This document shows positions 44,896 to 52,773 of a DNA stretch of 64,000 nucleotides, in pieces. The translations under genes were made by a program, and so were the position numbers. The notes under the pieces were generated by a model that was not told the origin of the DNA, made no database searches, and saw only the letters and a program-made list of their open reading frames with translations. The DNA comes from an uncultured Clostridium sp. (GTDB lineage: Bacteria > Bacillota > Clostridia > TANB77 > CAG-508), in NCBI GenBank assembly GCA_905213875.1, contig CAJMJN010000004.1, forward strand, positions 1 to 64,000. The letters run 5' to 3'. Position 1 is the first letter of the stretch, and every line of letters begins with the position of its first letter.

Positions 44896-45315
44896 TTATT
44901 CCCATAATATTTTCTTGGGTACATCATACCCTGTTATGATTCCACTCTTTAAATGATAAGATTTAGTATTTTTATTATAATTATAAATAGATGAATTCCA
45001 CTTTCTAAAAGCTCTATTATTTATTGTTTTTCTACCACCTGATAATTCTCTACTAGCTTGTATATGCATTTGTCTTAATTGTGCATACGCTATATCACCA
45101 TCTTTTCTTTGCTTTCTTTTTTTAGCAATATATTGCATAGTTTGAGCATTATGCTTTTTTTTGTTTATTTCTTTTCTTTTTTCTTTTTCTAATTTATATC
45201 TAAAATCTTTAGTCACTACTCTTGAAACTTTATATTTTGAAATATTTAATTCTTTCGCAATTTCTATTTGCTTCATTTTATCTTCAAAATACATTTTTAA
45301 AATTTTCTCATTCAT
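44896..45315 (-). CDS. HTH DNA-binding protein of the element
   Basis: The start at 45315 has CAGGAGGGTACT upstream. 139 residues: an N-terminal helix-turn-helix (LKMYFEDKMKQIEIAKELNISKYKVSRVV), then a very basic region (KEKRKEINKKKHNAQTMQYIAKKRKQRKDG) and a C-terminal part with aromatic residues. The basic middle could contact DNA. Probably regulates or assists the recombinases. Confidence 0.7.
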   Translation of the reverse strand: MNEKILKMYFEDKMKQIEIAKELNISKYKVSRVVTKDFRYKLEKEKRKEINKKKHNAQTMQYIAKKRKQRKDGDIAYAQLRQMHIQASRELSGGRKTINNRAFRKWNSSIYNYNKNTKSYHLKSGIITGYDVPKKILWE

Positions 45316-45385
45316 AGTACCCTCCTGCAACTTTTTGCTAACAGATTTTAAATATGAAGAAACTAATAGAGCTTATATTAAAACT

Positions 45386-45544
45386 CTATTTAATTTCTAA
45401 ATCTTCCATTGCTTTTTTAAAATTTTGCTCACTTAATTTTTTTACAGTTTTATATCTTTTATTTCTTTCTAATATTTCTATGATCTCTCTAGCAAATATT
45501 CCTAAACTGAAAGAGATTATAGAAAAAATTAAATATTTTAGCAT
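45386..45544 (-). CDS. Small membrane-anchored 52-residue protein
   Basis: ATG at 45544 is one base after the stop of the preceding gene, whose last codons (AAAGGAG) carry the ribosome-binding site. An N-terminal membrane helix (YLIFSIISFSLGIFA) is followed by a charged tail. Unknown function. Confidence 0.55.
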   Translation of the reverse strand: MLKYLIFSIISFSLGIFAREIIEILERNKRYKTVKKLSEQNFKKAMEDLEIK

Positions 45545-45545
45545 T

Positions 45546-45833
45546 TTATTTTTTCTCCTTTTTCTCTTTCATTATTATACTAGCTAATCTTTTTACTTCT
45601 GTATTTCCAAATTTTTCATAAAACATTGTTACTTCTTCTTTTATAGACTTGGCTGTTATGTCTGTATTGCTATTTTTTAATGTATGGAATGCTAACTGTG
45701 CATAAGCAGTAATAAGTTCTATTTCGGTTTTAGAATTATTTTTGCTTATTACATCTTTTGTTTTACTAAAAGTCTTTGTTTCTTTTAAATCTTTTACTTC
45801 TGTAACTTGATTTGTATTTCCTTTTTCATCCAT
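45546..45833 (-). CDS. Unknown element protein, 95 residues
   Basis: Polar and helical, with Asn/Lys/Glu-rich ends; no motif recognised. It has a good AGAAGGAGG site. Its place in the cluster between the sigma-like gene and the HTH gene suggests a role in element maintenance. Confidence 0.5.
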   Translation of the reverse strand: MDEKGNTNQVTEVKDLKETKTFSKTKDVISKNNSKTEIELITAYAQLAFHTLKNSNTDITAKSIKEEVTMFYEKFGNTEVKRLASIIMKEKKEKK

Positions 45834-45889
45834 ATTGTTACCTCCTTCTAATATTAGGAGTCCTATTTTTTATATTCGATGTTGCATTT

Positions 45890-46060
45890 TTATAATTTTT
45901 TTCTATTTTTTGTTAAAGTTTTATAAATCATATATTTTATTTCTTGCATTAAGTCTTCATCAATTCCATTCCTTAGCTTACTCATACTTGTAATTAGTGG
46001 ATTATAATCATCTAAAATTTTCAATATTTCTACATCATCTAAATTAAAGTTATTAAACAT
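45890..46060 (-). CDS. Small 56-residue helical protein
   Basis: The ATG at 46060 overlaps the end of the sigma-like gene by 8 nt (ATGTTTAA), so the two are translationally coupled. Sequence FNNFNLDDVEILKILDDYNPLITSMSKLRNG is helical and acidic at the start, basic at the end. It may be a partner or anti-factor of the sigma-like protein. Confidence 0.55.
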   Translation of the reverse strand: MFNNFNLDDVEILKILDDYNPLITSMSKLRNGIDEDLMQEIKYMIYKTLTKNRKKL

Positions 46061-46487
46061 TGTTTTTTCCTCCTAGTAATTTTTTTGTAATCTTTTCTTG
46101 TGCCTTATTTCTTATTCTCCATATTGTTGTTCTTTCTACATTCATTTCTTTAGCTATTTGATTTATACTTTTTTCTTCTTTATATAAAGCAAAAAGCACC
46201 ATCTTTTCTTTTCCAGACAATGCTTTCGCTACATTATATAATTTTTCATCACAAAAAAGTCTCTCGAATTCAAGAGCGGACTTTAACTCATCGACACATT
46301 TATTAAGAACAGCATCAAATAAACTGCTACTTTCCATATCCTCACAAATATCCAAATTGATTTCTTTACTGTTTAAATATTCATAATTATTTTTTATGTA
46401 TTTTTTTCTAACATTTATAATCAACTTTTTTAAATATGATTTTTCTTCTTTTGATAATTCTTCTTGTAAATAATTTTTTCTTTCCAT
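46053..46487 (-). CDS. Sigma-70 family-like factor of the element
   Basis: 144 residues. The C-terminal third has a sigma region 4-type HTH (LSGKEKMVLFALYKEEKSINQIAKEMNVERTTIWRIRNKAQEKI); the N-terminal part is helical and resembles a shortened region 2. Proteins like this occur in clostridial ICEs and skin-type elements, where they steer expression of element genes. It is the first gene of the operon that leads to recombinase 2. Confidence 0.72.
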   Translation of the reverse strand: MERKNYLQEELSKEEKSYLKKLIINVRKKYIKNNYEYLNSKEINLDICEDMESSSLFDAVLNKCVDELKSALEFERLFCDEKLYNVAKALSGKEKMVLFALYKEEKSINQIAKEMNVERTTIWRIRNKAQEKITKKLLGGKNNV

Positions 46488-46894
46488 TTATTATCTCTCC
46501 AATTTCTAAAAATTGGACAAATATCTAAAAGAGAAAGAAAAACAAATATTAAATTATTTTTTCTTATTCTTTATAATTTACTTTTACATATTTTTATCAC
46601 TCCTAACAAATAATCTTTAATTAATAAAAAATCTCTTGTACTTTATTATTTCTTCTAATGTATTATTTTTCTAACTCTTAAAGACTATTTGTCCTATTGG
46701 AGATTATACTTTTTAATGTTGTTTCATTGTAAAAACGGCGATAGATGGCTAATAAACGGCGAAAAATGGTTAAAATTATTCATAATCAGTTATATTTTTA
46801 GTTTTATTTGTAAAAATCTTCCATTTTGTATTGTGTTTACATAATTTTAGTGATATAATATTGTTGATTTATAAAATTGTTAGGAGAAGTTATC
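46488..46894. promoter_or_regulatory. Divergent control region with repeated motifs
   Basis: No gene is seen in these 407 bp. AATTGGACAAATA (46511) and its inverted form TATTTGTCCTATT (46686) flank 160 bp. Two exact direct repeats AAACGGCGA start at 46733 and 46754, 21 bp or two helical turns apart. These look like regulator-binding sites between the sigma-like operon and the Spo0A-like gene. Confidence 0.5.
46831..46859 (+). promoter_or_regulatory. Promoter of the Spo0A-like gene
   Basis: TTGTGT and TATAAT with 17 bp between them, 35 bp before the ATG at 46895. Direct repeats AAACGGCGA lie just upstream of the -35. Confidence 0.6.
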
Positions 46895-47599
46895 ATGGTA
46901 AAGATTCTTTCAGTCATTCAAAATATTGAGCAAAATTCTCAACTTTGCCAATACCTTACGCAAGATAACAATATTGATTTTAAAATTACTAGTGATGAAG
47001 TTTCTGTTTTGAAACAGTATTACGATTTTAGACCTGACATTTTTATATTAGACACCAGTTTTAAAAATATAAAATATAGTGATGTAATCAATGAGCTTTC
47101 ATTAGATGATACTGAACAATTCAAATGTAATACCATATTACTTTATAACTCTACTACTGAATTATTAAATCTTGCAAATTGGTCTAAAATATATAATATA
47201 TTTTTAAAAACTACAGATTATAAAAATATTTTAAAAGCTATATATGAAATGTCTAATTACACTTTAGAAAGAAAAATTGATAGGCTATTTTTAAAGTTAC
47301 ATATTCCATTAGAAAGTAGCCCTTCAAATCGTGTTAGAAAAACATTAATTAAATGTTGTAATTCGCCTAATTTACTTGGCAATTTAAACACTTTATTTAA
47401 TACAGTTGGCAAGGAACTTGGAACAACCGGTGAAGGTATTCGTTCTTCTTTTAGAACTGCATTAAAGCCTTTAAATGAATTTAAAGATAAAGAAGATTTG
47501 CCTTTTGCAATTTATAAATTCTTTCCAAAAGGCGAAGAAGTTACCCCAAAATTATTTTTAGATATTAGCATATATTATTTGAAAAACACAAAAAAATAA
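46895..47599 (+). CDS. Response-regulator-like protein with Spo0A-type DNA-binding domain
   Basis: 234 residues; ATG at 46895 after TAGGAGAAG. Residues 1-115 look like a receiver domain, with a conserved-looking Asp in DIFILDTSF but without the usual acidic pair at the start (ILSVIQNIEQN). Residues 125-234 resemble the Spo0A C-terminal domain: KLHIPLESSPSNRVRKTLIKCC, LLGNLNTLFNTVGKELGTTGEGIRSSFRTAL. It is not the master Spo0A, whose receiver is well conserved. It may bind 0A-like boxes to tune sporulation timing or the element itself. Confidence 0.72.
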   Translation: MVKILSVIQNIEQNSQLCQYLTQDNNIDFKITSDEVSVLKQYYDFRPDIFILDTSFKNIKYSDVINELSLDDTEQFKCNTILLYNSTTELLNLANWSKIYNIFLKTTDYKNILKAIYEMSNYTLERKIDRLFLKLHIPLESSPSNRVRKTLIKCCNSPNLLGNLNTLFNTVGKELGTTGEGIRSSFRTALKPLNEFKDKEDLPFAIYKFFPKGEEVTPKLFLDISIYYLKNTKK

Positions 47600-47638
47600 C
47601 AGATAAGTTTTAGTATGATCAAAAACTTATCTGTTATT
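47595..47638. terminator. Terminator between Spo0A-like and radical SAM genes
   Basis: AATAACAGATAAGTTTT pairs with AAAACTTATCTGTTATT, followed by TTTTT; the two genes converge here, so it can serve both. Confidence 0.8.
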
Positions 47639-47640
47639 TT

Positions 47641-48828
47641 TTATTTATTATTTTTATAATCATTATATTGATTAATAATATCCACTACACTATTACTTAT
47701 GTTATCTGAACTTGATATTACTGAATTTAACTTTCTTCCTATAATATCATACATCTCATCTATTTCATTTTCTTGTACCTTATTATCTATTATCATATTG
47801 AATATAGGAATATTATTTTCTAATTTTTCTTTTGAAGATTTTACAAGATCTAATCCGTTCATATTATCCATAGCATATTTTGTAAATATCATTTCTGGTT
47901 TTAAATCTACAATTTTATGATATGTTTCTGTTCCATCTTTTGCTGTACCAACTATATCAACAAAATCAAGTTTTTTTATTGCATCAACTATCTTGTTTGT
48001 TATATTTATATCATTATGTGCAATTAAAGTTCTAATTTTTCCATTTGAATATATTTTATCAAAATCTATTATTTCTTCTTTTAAAGCATTTCCAAAATAA
48101 TGATCCTTTCCATTTTGTGTTTGAATTATATCTGCATTTGGAACAATTACTATACTTTTTTCAAATTCACTTTGTTTTTTATATTCTACAGTTTTGATAT
48201 TCTCAAATTTTCTTAATCTTTTTACACTATTTTCTAATTCTTTTTCTTCTATTTCAAATAGTTTTTCATTTTTTTCTGCCCTTTCTCTAATAGGCATAAA
48301 CTTCAAAAATTTCCATTTTTCTATTTGATAGTTATTTAAAAATTCTCCTAATTCATCTAATTTATCAACATTAAGCCTGCTAACAACCGTGTTTATTCTT
48401 ACTTTTATATTCTTGTTTTTAGTTTTTTCTAAAAGATTTTTTATAATATCTAAATGATTATTTTCTTTACCTAATGCTAAATTGATATCATTTTCAATTG
48501 AATCAATAGATAAATTGATTTCATCAAGTGTATTTAAAATATCTTCTACATATTCGTTATCGTTCTTTGATAAGTAAATTCCGTTCGTTACTAATTTATT
48601 ATATAATCCTCTTTCTTTTGATTCTCTCATTAATTCATTTACTCTTGGATATAATACCGCTTCTCCACCAGTCCAAGTAATATGGTTTATCCCACTTGCA
48701 ATTAAATGATTTAATACTCTTTCATTTTCTTCAAAAGATAGATTTGGTATATTGTTAAATCCAAAACAATATTTACATCCTTGATTACATTTAGTTGTTA
48801 TTTTCCAACAAACTTTTTTCTTAATCAT
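47641..48828 (-). CDS. Radical SAM enzyme fused to a degenerate receiver domain
   Basis: Start at 48828 (MIKKKVCWKITTK) with AAGAGG 5-6 nt upstream. The first 240 residues are a radical SAM domain: iron-sulfur motif CNQGCKYC (C14, C18, C21), and ITWTGGEAVLYPR. The C-terminal 130 residues resemble a receiver (IRTLIAHNDINITNKIVDAIKKL..., DGTETYHKIVDLKPEMIFTKYAMDNMNGLDLV), but the phospho-acceptor Asp position is Lys (IFTKYAMD). Such a fusion could modify a peptide or protein in response to a signal. The substrate is unknown and no RiPP precursor was identified next to it. Confidence 0.82.
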   Translation of the reverse strand: MIKKKVCWKITTKCNQGCKYCFGFNNIPNLSFEENERVLNHLIASGINHITWTGGEAVLYPRVNELMRESKERGLYNKLVTNGIYLSKNDNEYVEDILNTLDEINLSIDSIENDINLALGKENNHLDIIKNLLEKTKNKNIKVRINTVVSRLNVDKLDELGEFLNNYQIEKWKFLKFMPIRERAEKNEKLFEIEEKELENSVKRLRKFENIKTVEYKKQSEFEKSIVIVPNADIIQTQNGKDHYFGNALKEEIIDFDKIYSNGKIRTLIAHNDINITNKIVDAIKKLDFVDIVGTAKDGTETYHKIVDLKPEMIFTKYAMDNMNGLDLVKSSKEKLENNIPIFNMIIDNKVQENEIDEMYDIIGRKLNSVISSSDNISNSVVDIINQYNDYKNNK

Positions 48829-48940
48829 ATACATCCTCTTTTCATATATAAAATCTCTTTTTACACATTTATATTATATATGAAAAGCAATTGGAAAACT
48901 ATTCCTAATATTTTAACATCCCTTAAATATCATTGAAAGC

Positions 48941-48973
48941 AAAAAACATCCTATTTCTAGGACATTTTTTACT
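48941..48973 (-). terminator. Terminator of the LysR gene
   Basis: TGTCCTA GAAA TAGGATG with TTTTTT after it on the minus strand, directly at the LysR stop. Confidence 0.65.
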
Positions 48974-49849
48974 TTATATATTTTTTAAATATTCTTTAAT
49001 GAATTTTTTATCTACCTTTGTCAATTCACCTTTTAGATAAATTAAGTTTAATTTTAGGCTAGGCAATTCTATTGGCATTTCAACTTCATATAATTCTTTA
49101 TTATTTAATTCATTCTTTACAGCCTCTTTTATAACATATGCAATTCCCATATTTTTCTTAACTGCTTCAACTCTTACTTCGGTTGCATCACACATTATAT
49201 CAGCATTAATATTAACATTGTATTCTTTTAAAAGTTCCTTTAATCGTTTTGTTGCTTTTGTATTTTCAAGGTTTAAAATACAATTCAATTTTTCAATTTC
49301 TTTTATATCTGCAATTTTCAATGGTGCTTTTGAAACAAATATATTATTAATTTTTAATAATTCTTCTATTTCAATATTGCTATTTTCAATCTCTGTATCT
49401 ATTATTGCAAAATCAATTTCATGATTTTGCAACAAACTCATCATTTTGTTTATATCAACTTCACATATTATTTTTATATTAAGATCTGGATAATCCCTCT
49501 TAACTTTTTCTATTTTTTCCATTAGTAAATAACTTGTAAAATGTGATGGGCATCCTATTTTTATGCAGCCACTTGATATATCATTCTTATCCTTTGCTAA
49601 TTTTTCTGCAAAGTCAAATCCTGATATTGATTTATTTACTATTTCATATAATTCTTTGCCATTTTCTGTTAGAGTTACTCCTTTGTTTTCCCTATTAAAT
49701 AGTTTTAAATTTAATTGTTCTTCTAAATTTGATATTTGTGTACTAACATTTGGAACTGATAATCCTAATTTCTCTGCTGCCTCTGAATAACTTTTGGATT
49801 GAGCAACTTTACAAAATATTCTATATAAGTTCAAATTTACATTTGACAT
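48974..49849 (-). CDS. LysR-family transcriptional regulator
   Basis: 291 residues: winged HTH (NLYRIFCKVAQSKSYSEAAEKLGLSVPNVSTQISNLEEQLNLKLF), then the two-lobed effector domain with CxxxI-type sequence (IKIGCPSHFTSYLLMEKI). Its target is not obvious: the nearest gene in front is the CYTH gene 12 bp upstream in the same direction, so they form an operon and no divergent target gene is present. Confidence 0.92.
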   Translation of the reverse strand: MSNVNLNLYRIFCKVAQSKSYSEAAEKLGLSVPNVSTQISNLEEQLNLKLFNRENKGVTLTENGKELYEIVNKSISGFDFAEKLAKDKNDISSGCIKIGCPSHFTSYLLMEKIEKVKRDYPDLNIKIICEVDINKMMSLLQNHEIDFAIIDTEIENSNIEIEELLKINNIFVSKAPLKIADIKEIEKLNCILNLENTKATKRLKELLKEYNVNINADIMCDATEVRVEAVKKNMGIAYVIKEAVKNELNNKELYEVEMPIELPSLKLNLIYLKGELTKVDKKFIKEYLKNI

Positions 49850-49861
49850 ACAATCACACTC

Positions 49862-50431
49862 CTATAAAATTTTTCTTAATTCTATTTCAGCTTTCTTTAT
49901 AAAATAATCATTTGTATCTACTGGAAGATTTAATCTTTCCAACTCTTGTTTTATTTTATCTATTGTATCTAATTGTTCATTTTCTTCAATCTCAATTAGC
50001 TTATCACCATTTAGTACATCTTTTATACATATTTGCAACTCATTTTTCTTATAAAGATAATCCATTTCCTTAATTTGCATAATTGCTTTATAATCAATTG
50101 CTTCTAAAAATTTTTTTCCATCATTTGAATCTATAATTTTACAATCAACTTTACTTTGTTTTACTATATTTCCTTCTTGATCAATTTCTTTTTTCTTATA
50201 TGTTAGTTTACTTTCTCTATATTTGTTTGGAATGTATCCTTCAACATTTCGTAAAATTATTGCTTTACTTAATATATCTCGTTCTGACATATTCTTTATA
50301 TTAATTGTATTCGGTATATAATAAATATCGTCCAGTAAATATCTTTCTACAAATTGAAATCCTTTGCTTTCTAATATTTTGCATATTTCTTCTACAGTAC
50401 ATTTTAATTTGACTGTTATTTCATTACTCAA
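49862..50431 (-). CDS. CYTH domain enzyme (class IV adenylate cyclase/ThTPase-like)
   Basis: 189 residues. Start is TTG at 50431 with AAGGAG about 10 nt before it. The CYTH tunnel fold is visible: EITVKLKC at the N-terminus (EhExK variant), RxSKLTYKKK, IDLNGDKLIEIEE pattern (KLIEIEENEQ). The enzyme would act on a triphosphate substrate (ATP, ThTP or inorganic tripolyphosphate), which cannot be told from the sequence. It is followed directly by LysR. Confidence 0.78.
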   Translation of the reverse strand: MSNEITVKLKCTVEEICKILESKGFQFVERYLLDDIYYIPNTINIKNMSERDILSKAIILRNVEGYIPNKYRESKLTYKKKEIDQEGNIVKQSKVDCKIIDSNDGKKFLEAIDYKAIMQIKEMDYLYKKNELQICIKDVLNGDKLIEIEENEQLDTIDKIKQELERLNLPVDTNDYFIKKAEIELRKIL

Positions 50432-50550
50432 CTTAATATATCTCCTTTACAGTATCACTCTTAAATTATAACATATTATGTAAATTTTGTAAAGTTTTAA
50501 CCAGTCTCTTTTCTCCTTTATTCCCTTAATATATTGCTTTTTATAAAACA

Positions 50551-50577
50551 AAAAAGATTAGCACTACGCTAACCTAC
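50551..50577 (-). terminator. Terminator of the small XRE gene
   Basis: GGTTAGCG TAG TGCTAATC with TTTTTT after it (minus strand), overlapping the stop at 50574. Confidence 0.65.
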
Positions 50578-50831
50578 TCTTCCTCTTTTAAAAAGTCATC
50601 TAACTTTTTATCAAATAAAATACTAAATTTAATCAACAATTTTAATGAGCATGTTTTTACTTCATCATTTAGTGATTCAATTCTTCTTAAATAATCGTGG
50701 GACATATCCAATATTTCTGCTACTTCCATTAATGACATTCCACTTTCTTTTCTATACTTTTTTATATTTTTGTATATAATAGGCATATAATCTTTTGATA
50801 ATAATGCCTTTAACTTTTCGTTATTCTCCAT
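50574..50831 (-). CDS. XRE-family HTH regulator
   Basis: 85 residues. A Cro/C1-type HTH: IKKYRKESGMSLMEVAEILDMSHDYLRRIES. The remaining residues are helical. AAGAGGTGTTTTAA precedes the start. It is followed by its own terminator. No partner is obvious, but the 50.5-51.3 kb stretch has two such genes. Confidence 0.85.
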   Translation of the reverse strand: MENNEKLKALLSKDYMPIIYKNIKKYRKESGMSLMEVAEILDMSHDYLRRIESLNDEVKTCSLKLLIKFSILFDKKLDDFLKEEE

Positions 50832-50888
50832 TTAAAACACCTCTTAACAAACTTATTTTTCCATAAATTAGATAAAAAATATGTAACT

Positions 50889-50970
50889 TATTTGTCCCAT
50901 TTAGTGTTTTTATGGTATAATACTGAATAGTAATAAAAAAGTGGCGATTTTTGACAAGTTTTGTCGATTG
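50889..50970. promoter_or_regulatory. Control region between the two XRE genes
   Basis: TATTTGTCCCATT at 50889 is the same 13-bp motif, in slightly changed form, that flanks the sigma-like gene's promoter. GGCGATTTTTGACAAG and TTTTGTCGATT follow, an inverted pair TTGACAA/TTGTCGA-like word resembling a 0A box (TTTGTCRAA). Likely operator of the XRE genes. Confidence 0.4.
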
Positions 50971-51013
50971 TATTGATTATTTGTAAAAAAGTATTACTAT
51001 ATACTTATAGCAA

Positions 51014-51271
51014 TTACTTTTTTCGATGAATATCGACTCTTGGCTCTAGTTTATTTGCTTTTGGATTGGCAATAAAAAGCAAATAAGGATCTACATCAAG
51101 TGCTTTTGCTATATTTTCAATAGTAGGAATTGATGGACTGTATTTTCCTTGTTCAATATCTGATATATAATGTGTACTTAAACCAGACAACTCTCCTAAC
51201 TTTTCTTGTGAGTAGTCTTGCATAAATCTATAATACTTTACATTTTTGCGAAAAATATCTATTAACTTCAT
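51014..51271 (-). CDS. XRE-family HTH regulator
   Basis: 85 residues, a clean HTH_3 domain at residues 5-65 (RKNVKYYRFMQDYSQEKLGELSGLSTHYISDIEQGKYSPSIPTIENIAKALDVD), then a basic tail. It is transcribed toward the second XRE gene. Typical of phage-repressor-like or stress regulators in mobile regions. Confidence 0.9.
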   Translation of the reverse strand: MKLIDIFRKNVKYYRFMQDYSQEKLGELSGLSTHYISDIEQGKYSPSIPTIENIAKALDVDPYLLFIANPKANKLEPRVDIHRKK

Positions 51272-51432
51272 TATATATCACCACACTTTCTAATACCATT
51301 CTTTTTAGTATGGTATAATTTTGTAGCAATATTCACAATGAAGTATATAGCCCAAACATTTTTCTATTATAATAAAATACTTTAAAAATCCCAGTATTTT
51401 TATTAAAATTTATAGAAAGGAATTCATAAAAA

Positions 51433-52062
51433 ATGTTGTATTTTTTTATTGGTCTTAGTATTGTATTTTTTGTGCTTATAATCATATTATTTTATAAGAT
51501 AAATACCTATAATAATAAATTAGCTAAACTAAATAACACTATTTCACAAAAGGAAAGTAAGATTTCTTTTCTTAATAATGAAATTACAAGGCTAAAAAAT
51601 TCAGCACAAATATTAGAAGAAAAAGAATTTGAATCTTTAAAGTCAAATCCTTTTAAATTCTCTGAAATTCCAGAAGAATATAACGGAAAATTTGAAGGTA
51701 AAAAAGCCTTAATTGGTAATTATGATAATTTTTCTTCTAAATTAACTCGTACAATGTTAATGAATTTTGGAATTTCGGCAGATATTGTTACTACAGGTAT
51801 TGATATATATGACAGAATAAAAAATGGTTGTACATATGATATTATTTTTACAAACAATATTTATCAAAAAGGCTATACTGGTCCTGAATTATTACATAAA
51901 TTAAAAAACATTAACGGTTTTAAAACCCCAGTTATTATTCATACTATATCACATGATGCAAGAGAATACTTTGTAAATACTATTGGTTTTGATGATTATT
52001 TAGAAAAGCCAATAAAATATGAAGAACTTAAAAATATCTTAAACAAATTTTTAAATACTTAA
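51433..52062 (+). CDS. Membrane-anchored protein with degenerate receiver domain
   Basis: 209 residues: one N-terminal membrane helix (2-22), a coiled coil (25-65) and a receiver-like domain (90-209). The site of the phospho-acceptor Asp is Asn (YDIIFTNNIYQKG); the Thr/Lys switch residues are kept (IIHTISHD, DYLEKPIKYEELKNIL). It would therefore not be phosphorylated in the usual way and may act by binding partners. It shares the IFT(N/K) pattern at that site with the radical SAM fusion at 47641. GAAAGGAATTC precedes the ATG. Confidence 0.72.
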   Translation: MLYFFIGLSIVFFVLIIILFYKINTYNNKLAKLNNTISQKESKISFLNNEITRLKNSAQILEEKEFESLKSNPFKFSEIPEEYNGKFEGKKALIGNYDNFSSKLTRTMLMNFGISADIVTTGIDIYDRIKNGCTYDIIFTNNIYQKGYTGPELLHKLKNINGFKTPVIIHTISHDAREYFVNTIGFDDYLEKPIKYEELKNILNKFLNT

Positions 52063-52064
52063 GA

Positions 52065-52098
52065 AAAGAGCCACTTCAAAAGTTGGCTCTTTAATATA
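52065..52098. terminator. Terminator shared by convergent genes
   Basis: AAAGAGCCA pairs with TGGCTCTTT around CTTCAAAAGT, between the plus-strand receiver-like gene and the end of the minus-strand operon. Confidence 0.7.
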
Positions 52099-52105
52099 TT
52101 ATAAA

Positions 52106-52744
52106 TTAATATTTAAACATCAGATTTTCTATATCATTAATATTTTGTTTCTCATTAATTATTATTTTAAAAACTTCTGGTGCTTCAATTTGTTTATTAA
52201 TAATTACTTTATCTTTAAATTTTAAACACTTTCTTTTTTCGTTATCAATATTTATCAGTTCGCACCATTTCATAAGTAAAAATATTATAGAAGCACCATG
52301 AGAAAAAATTGCAATTGTCTTACCTTTATTTTCATTAATTATATGCATAAAAGTTTTATACATTCTGTCAGTAACTTCTTTTCTGCTTTCTCCCTCTACA
52401 TTTTTGATTTTTTCATCATAATATTGTTTCAAAGTTATATCTTCTGCATATTTAGGATTCCCATATTTTCTCTCATTTAAATTTCTATTAACATGAATTT
52501 TTTTATCCAACCTTTCTGCTAAATACTTTGCAGTTTGTATTGTCCTAACATAACTACTTGAATATATCACATCTACTTTATCAAATTCCTTTTGTTTACT
52601 TAATATGTTTGCCTTTCTTTCTCCTTCTGCACTTAGTATTCTTTTTTCTCTAGTTATTTGATAATTCTCATCATCATAGTATCTATCAATATATTTCATA
52701 TCTAATTTTTCCGAGTGCCTAATTAAATAAACTATTGTGTTCAT
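52106..52744 (-). CDS. Histidine phosphatase superfamily protein
   Basis: 212 residues of the phosphoglycerate mutase-like family. VYLIRHSEK has the catalytic-type RH, SSSYVRTIQTAKYL and FSHGASI carry the second Arg/His pair. The third Gly of the usual RHG is Ser. The substrate is unknown; by context it may dephosphorylate a sugar phosphate. It is the last gene of the long operon, 30 bp after ugd. Confidence 0.82.
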   Translation of the reverse strand: MNTIVYLIRHSEKLDMKYIDRYYDDENYQITREKRILSAEGERKANILSKQKEFDKVDVIYSSSYVRTIQTAKYLAERLDKKIHVNRNLNERKYGNPKYAEDITLKQYYDEKIKNVEGESRKEVTDRMYKTFMHIINENKGKTIAIFSHGASIIFLLMKWCELINIDNEKRKCLKFKDKVIINKQIEAPEVFKIIINEKQNINDIENLMFKY

Positions 52745-52773
52745 ATCAAAACCTCGATTCTATATCTAAAAAA

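Noticed and set aside
46488..46894. The other end of the element with the missing spoIVA 3' part
   Set aside because: All reading frames of this gap were inspected by eye and none resembles the SpoIVA C-terminus.
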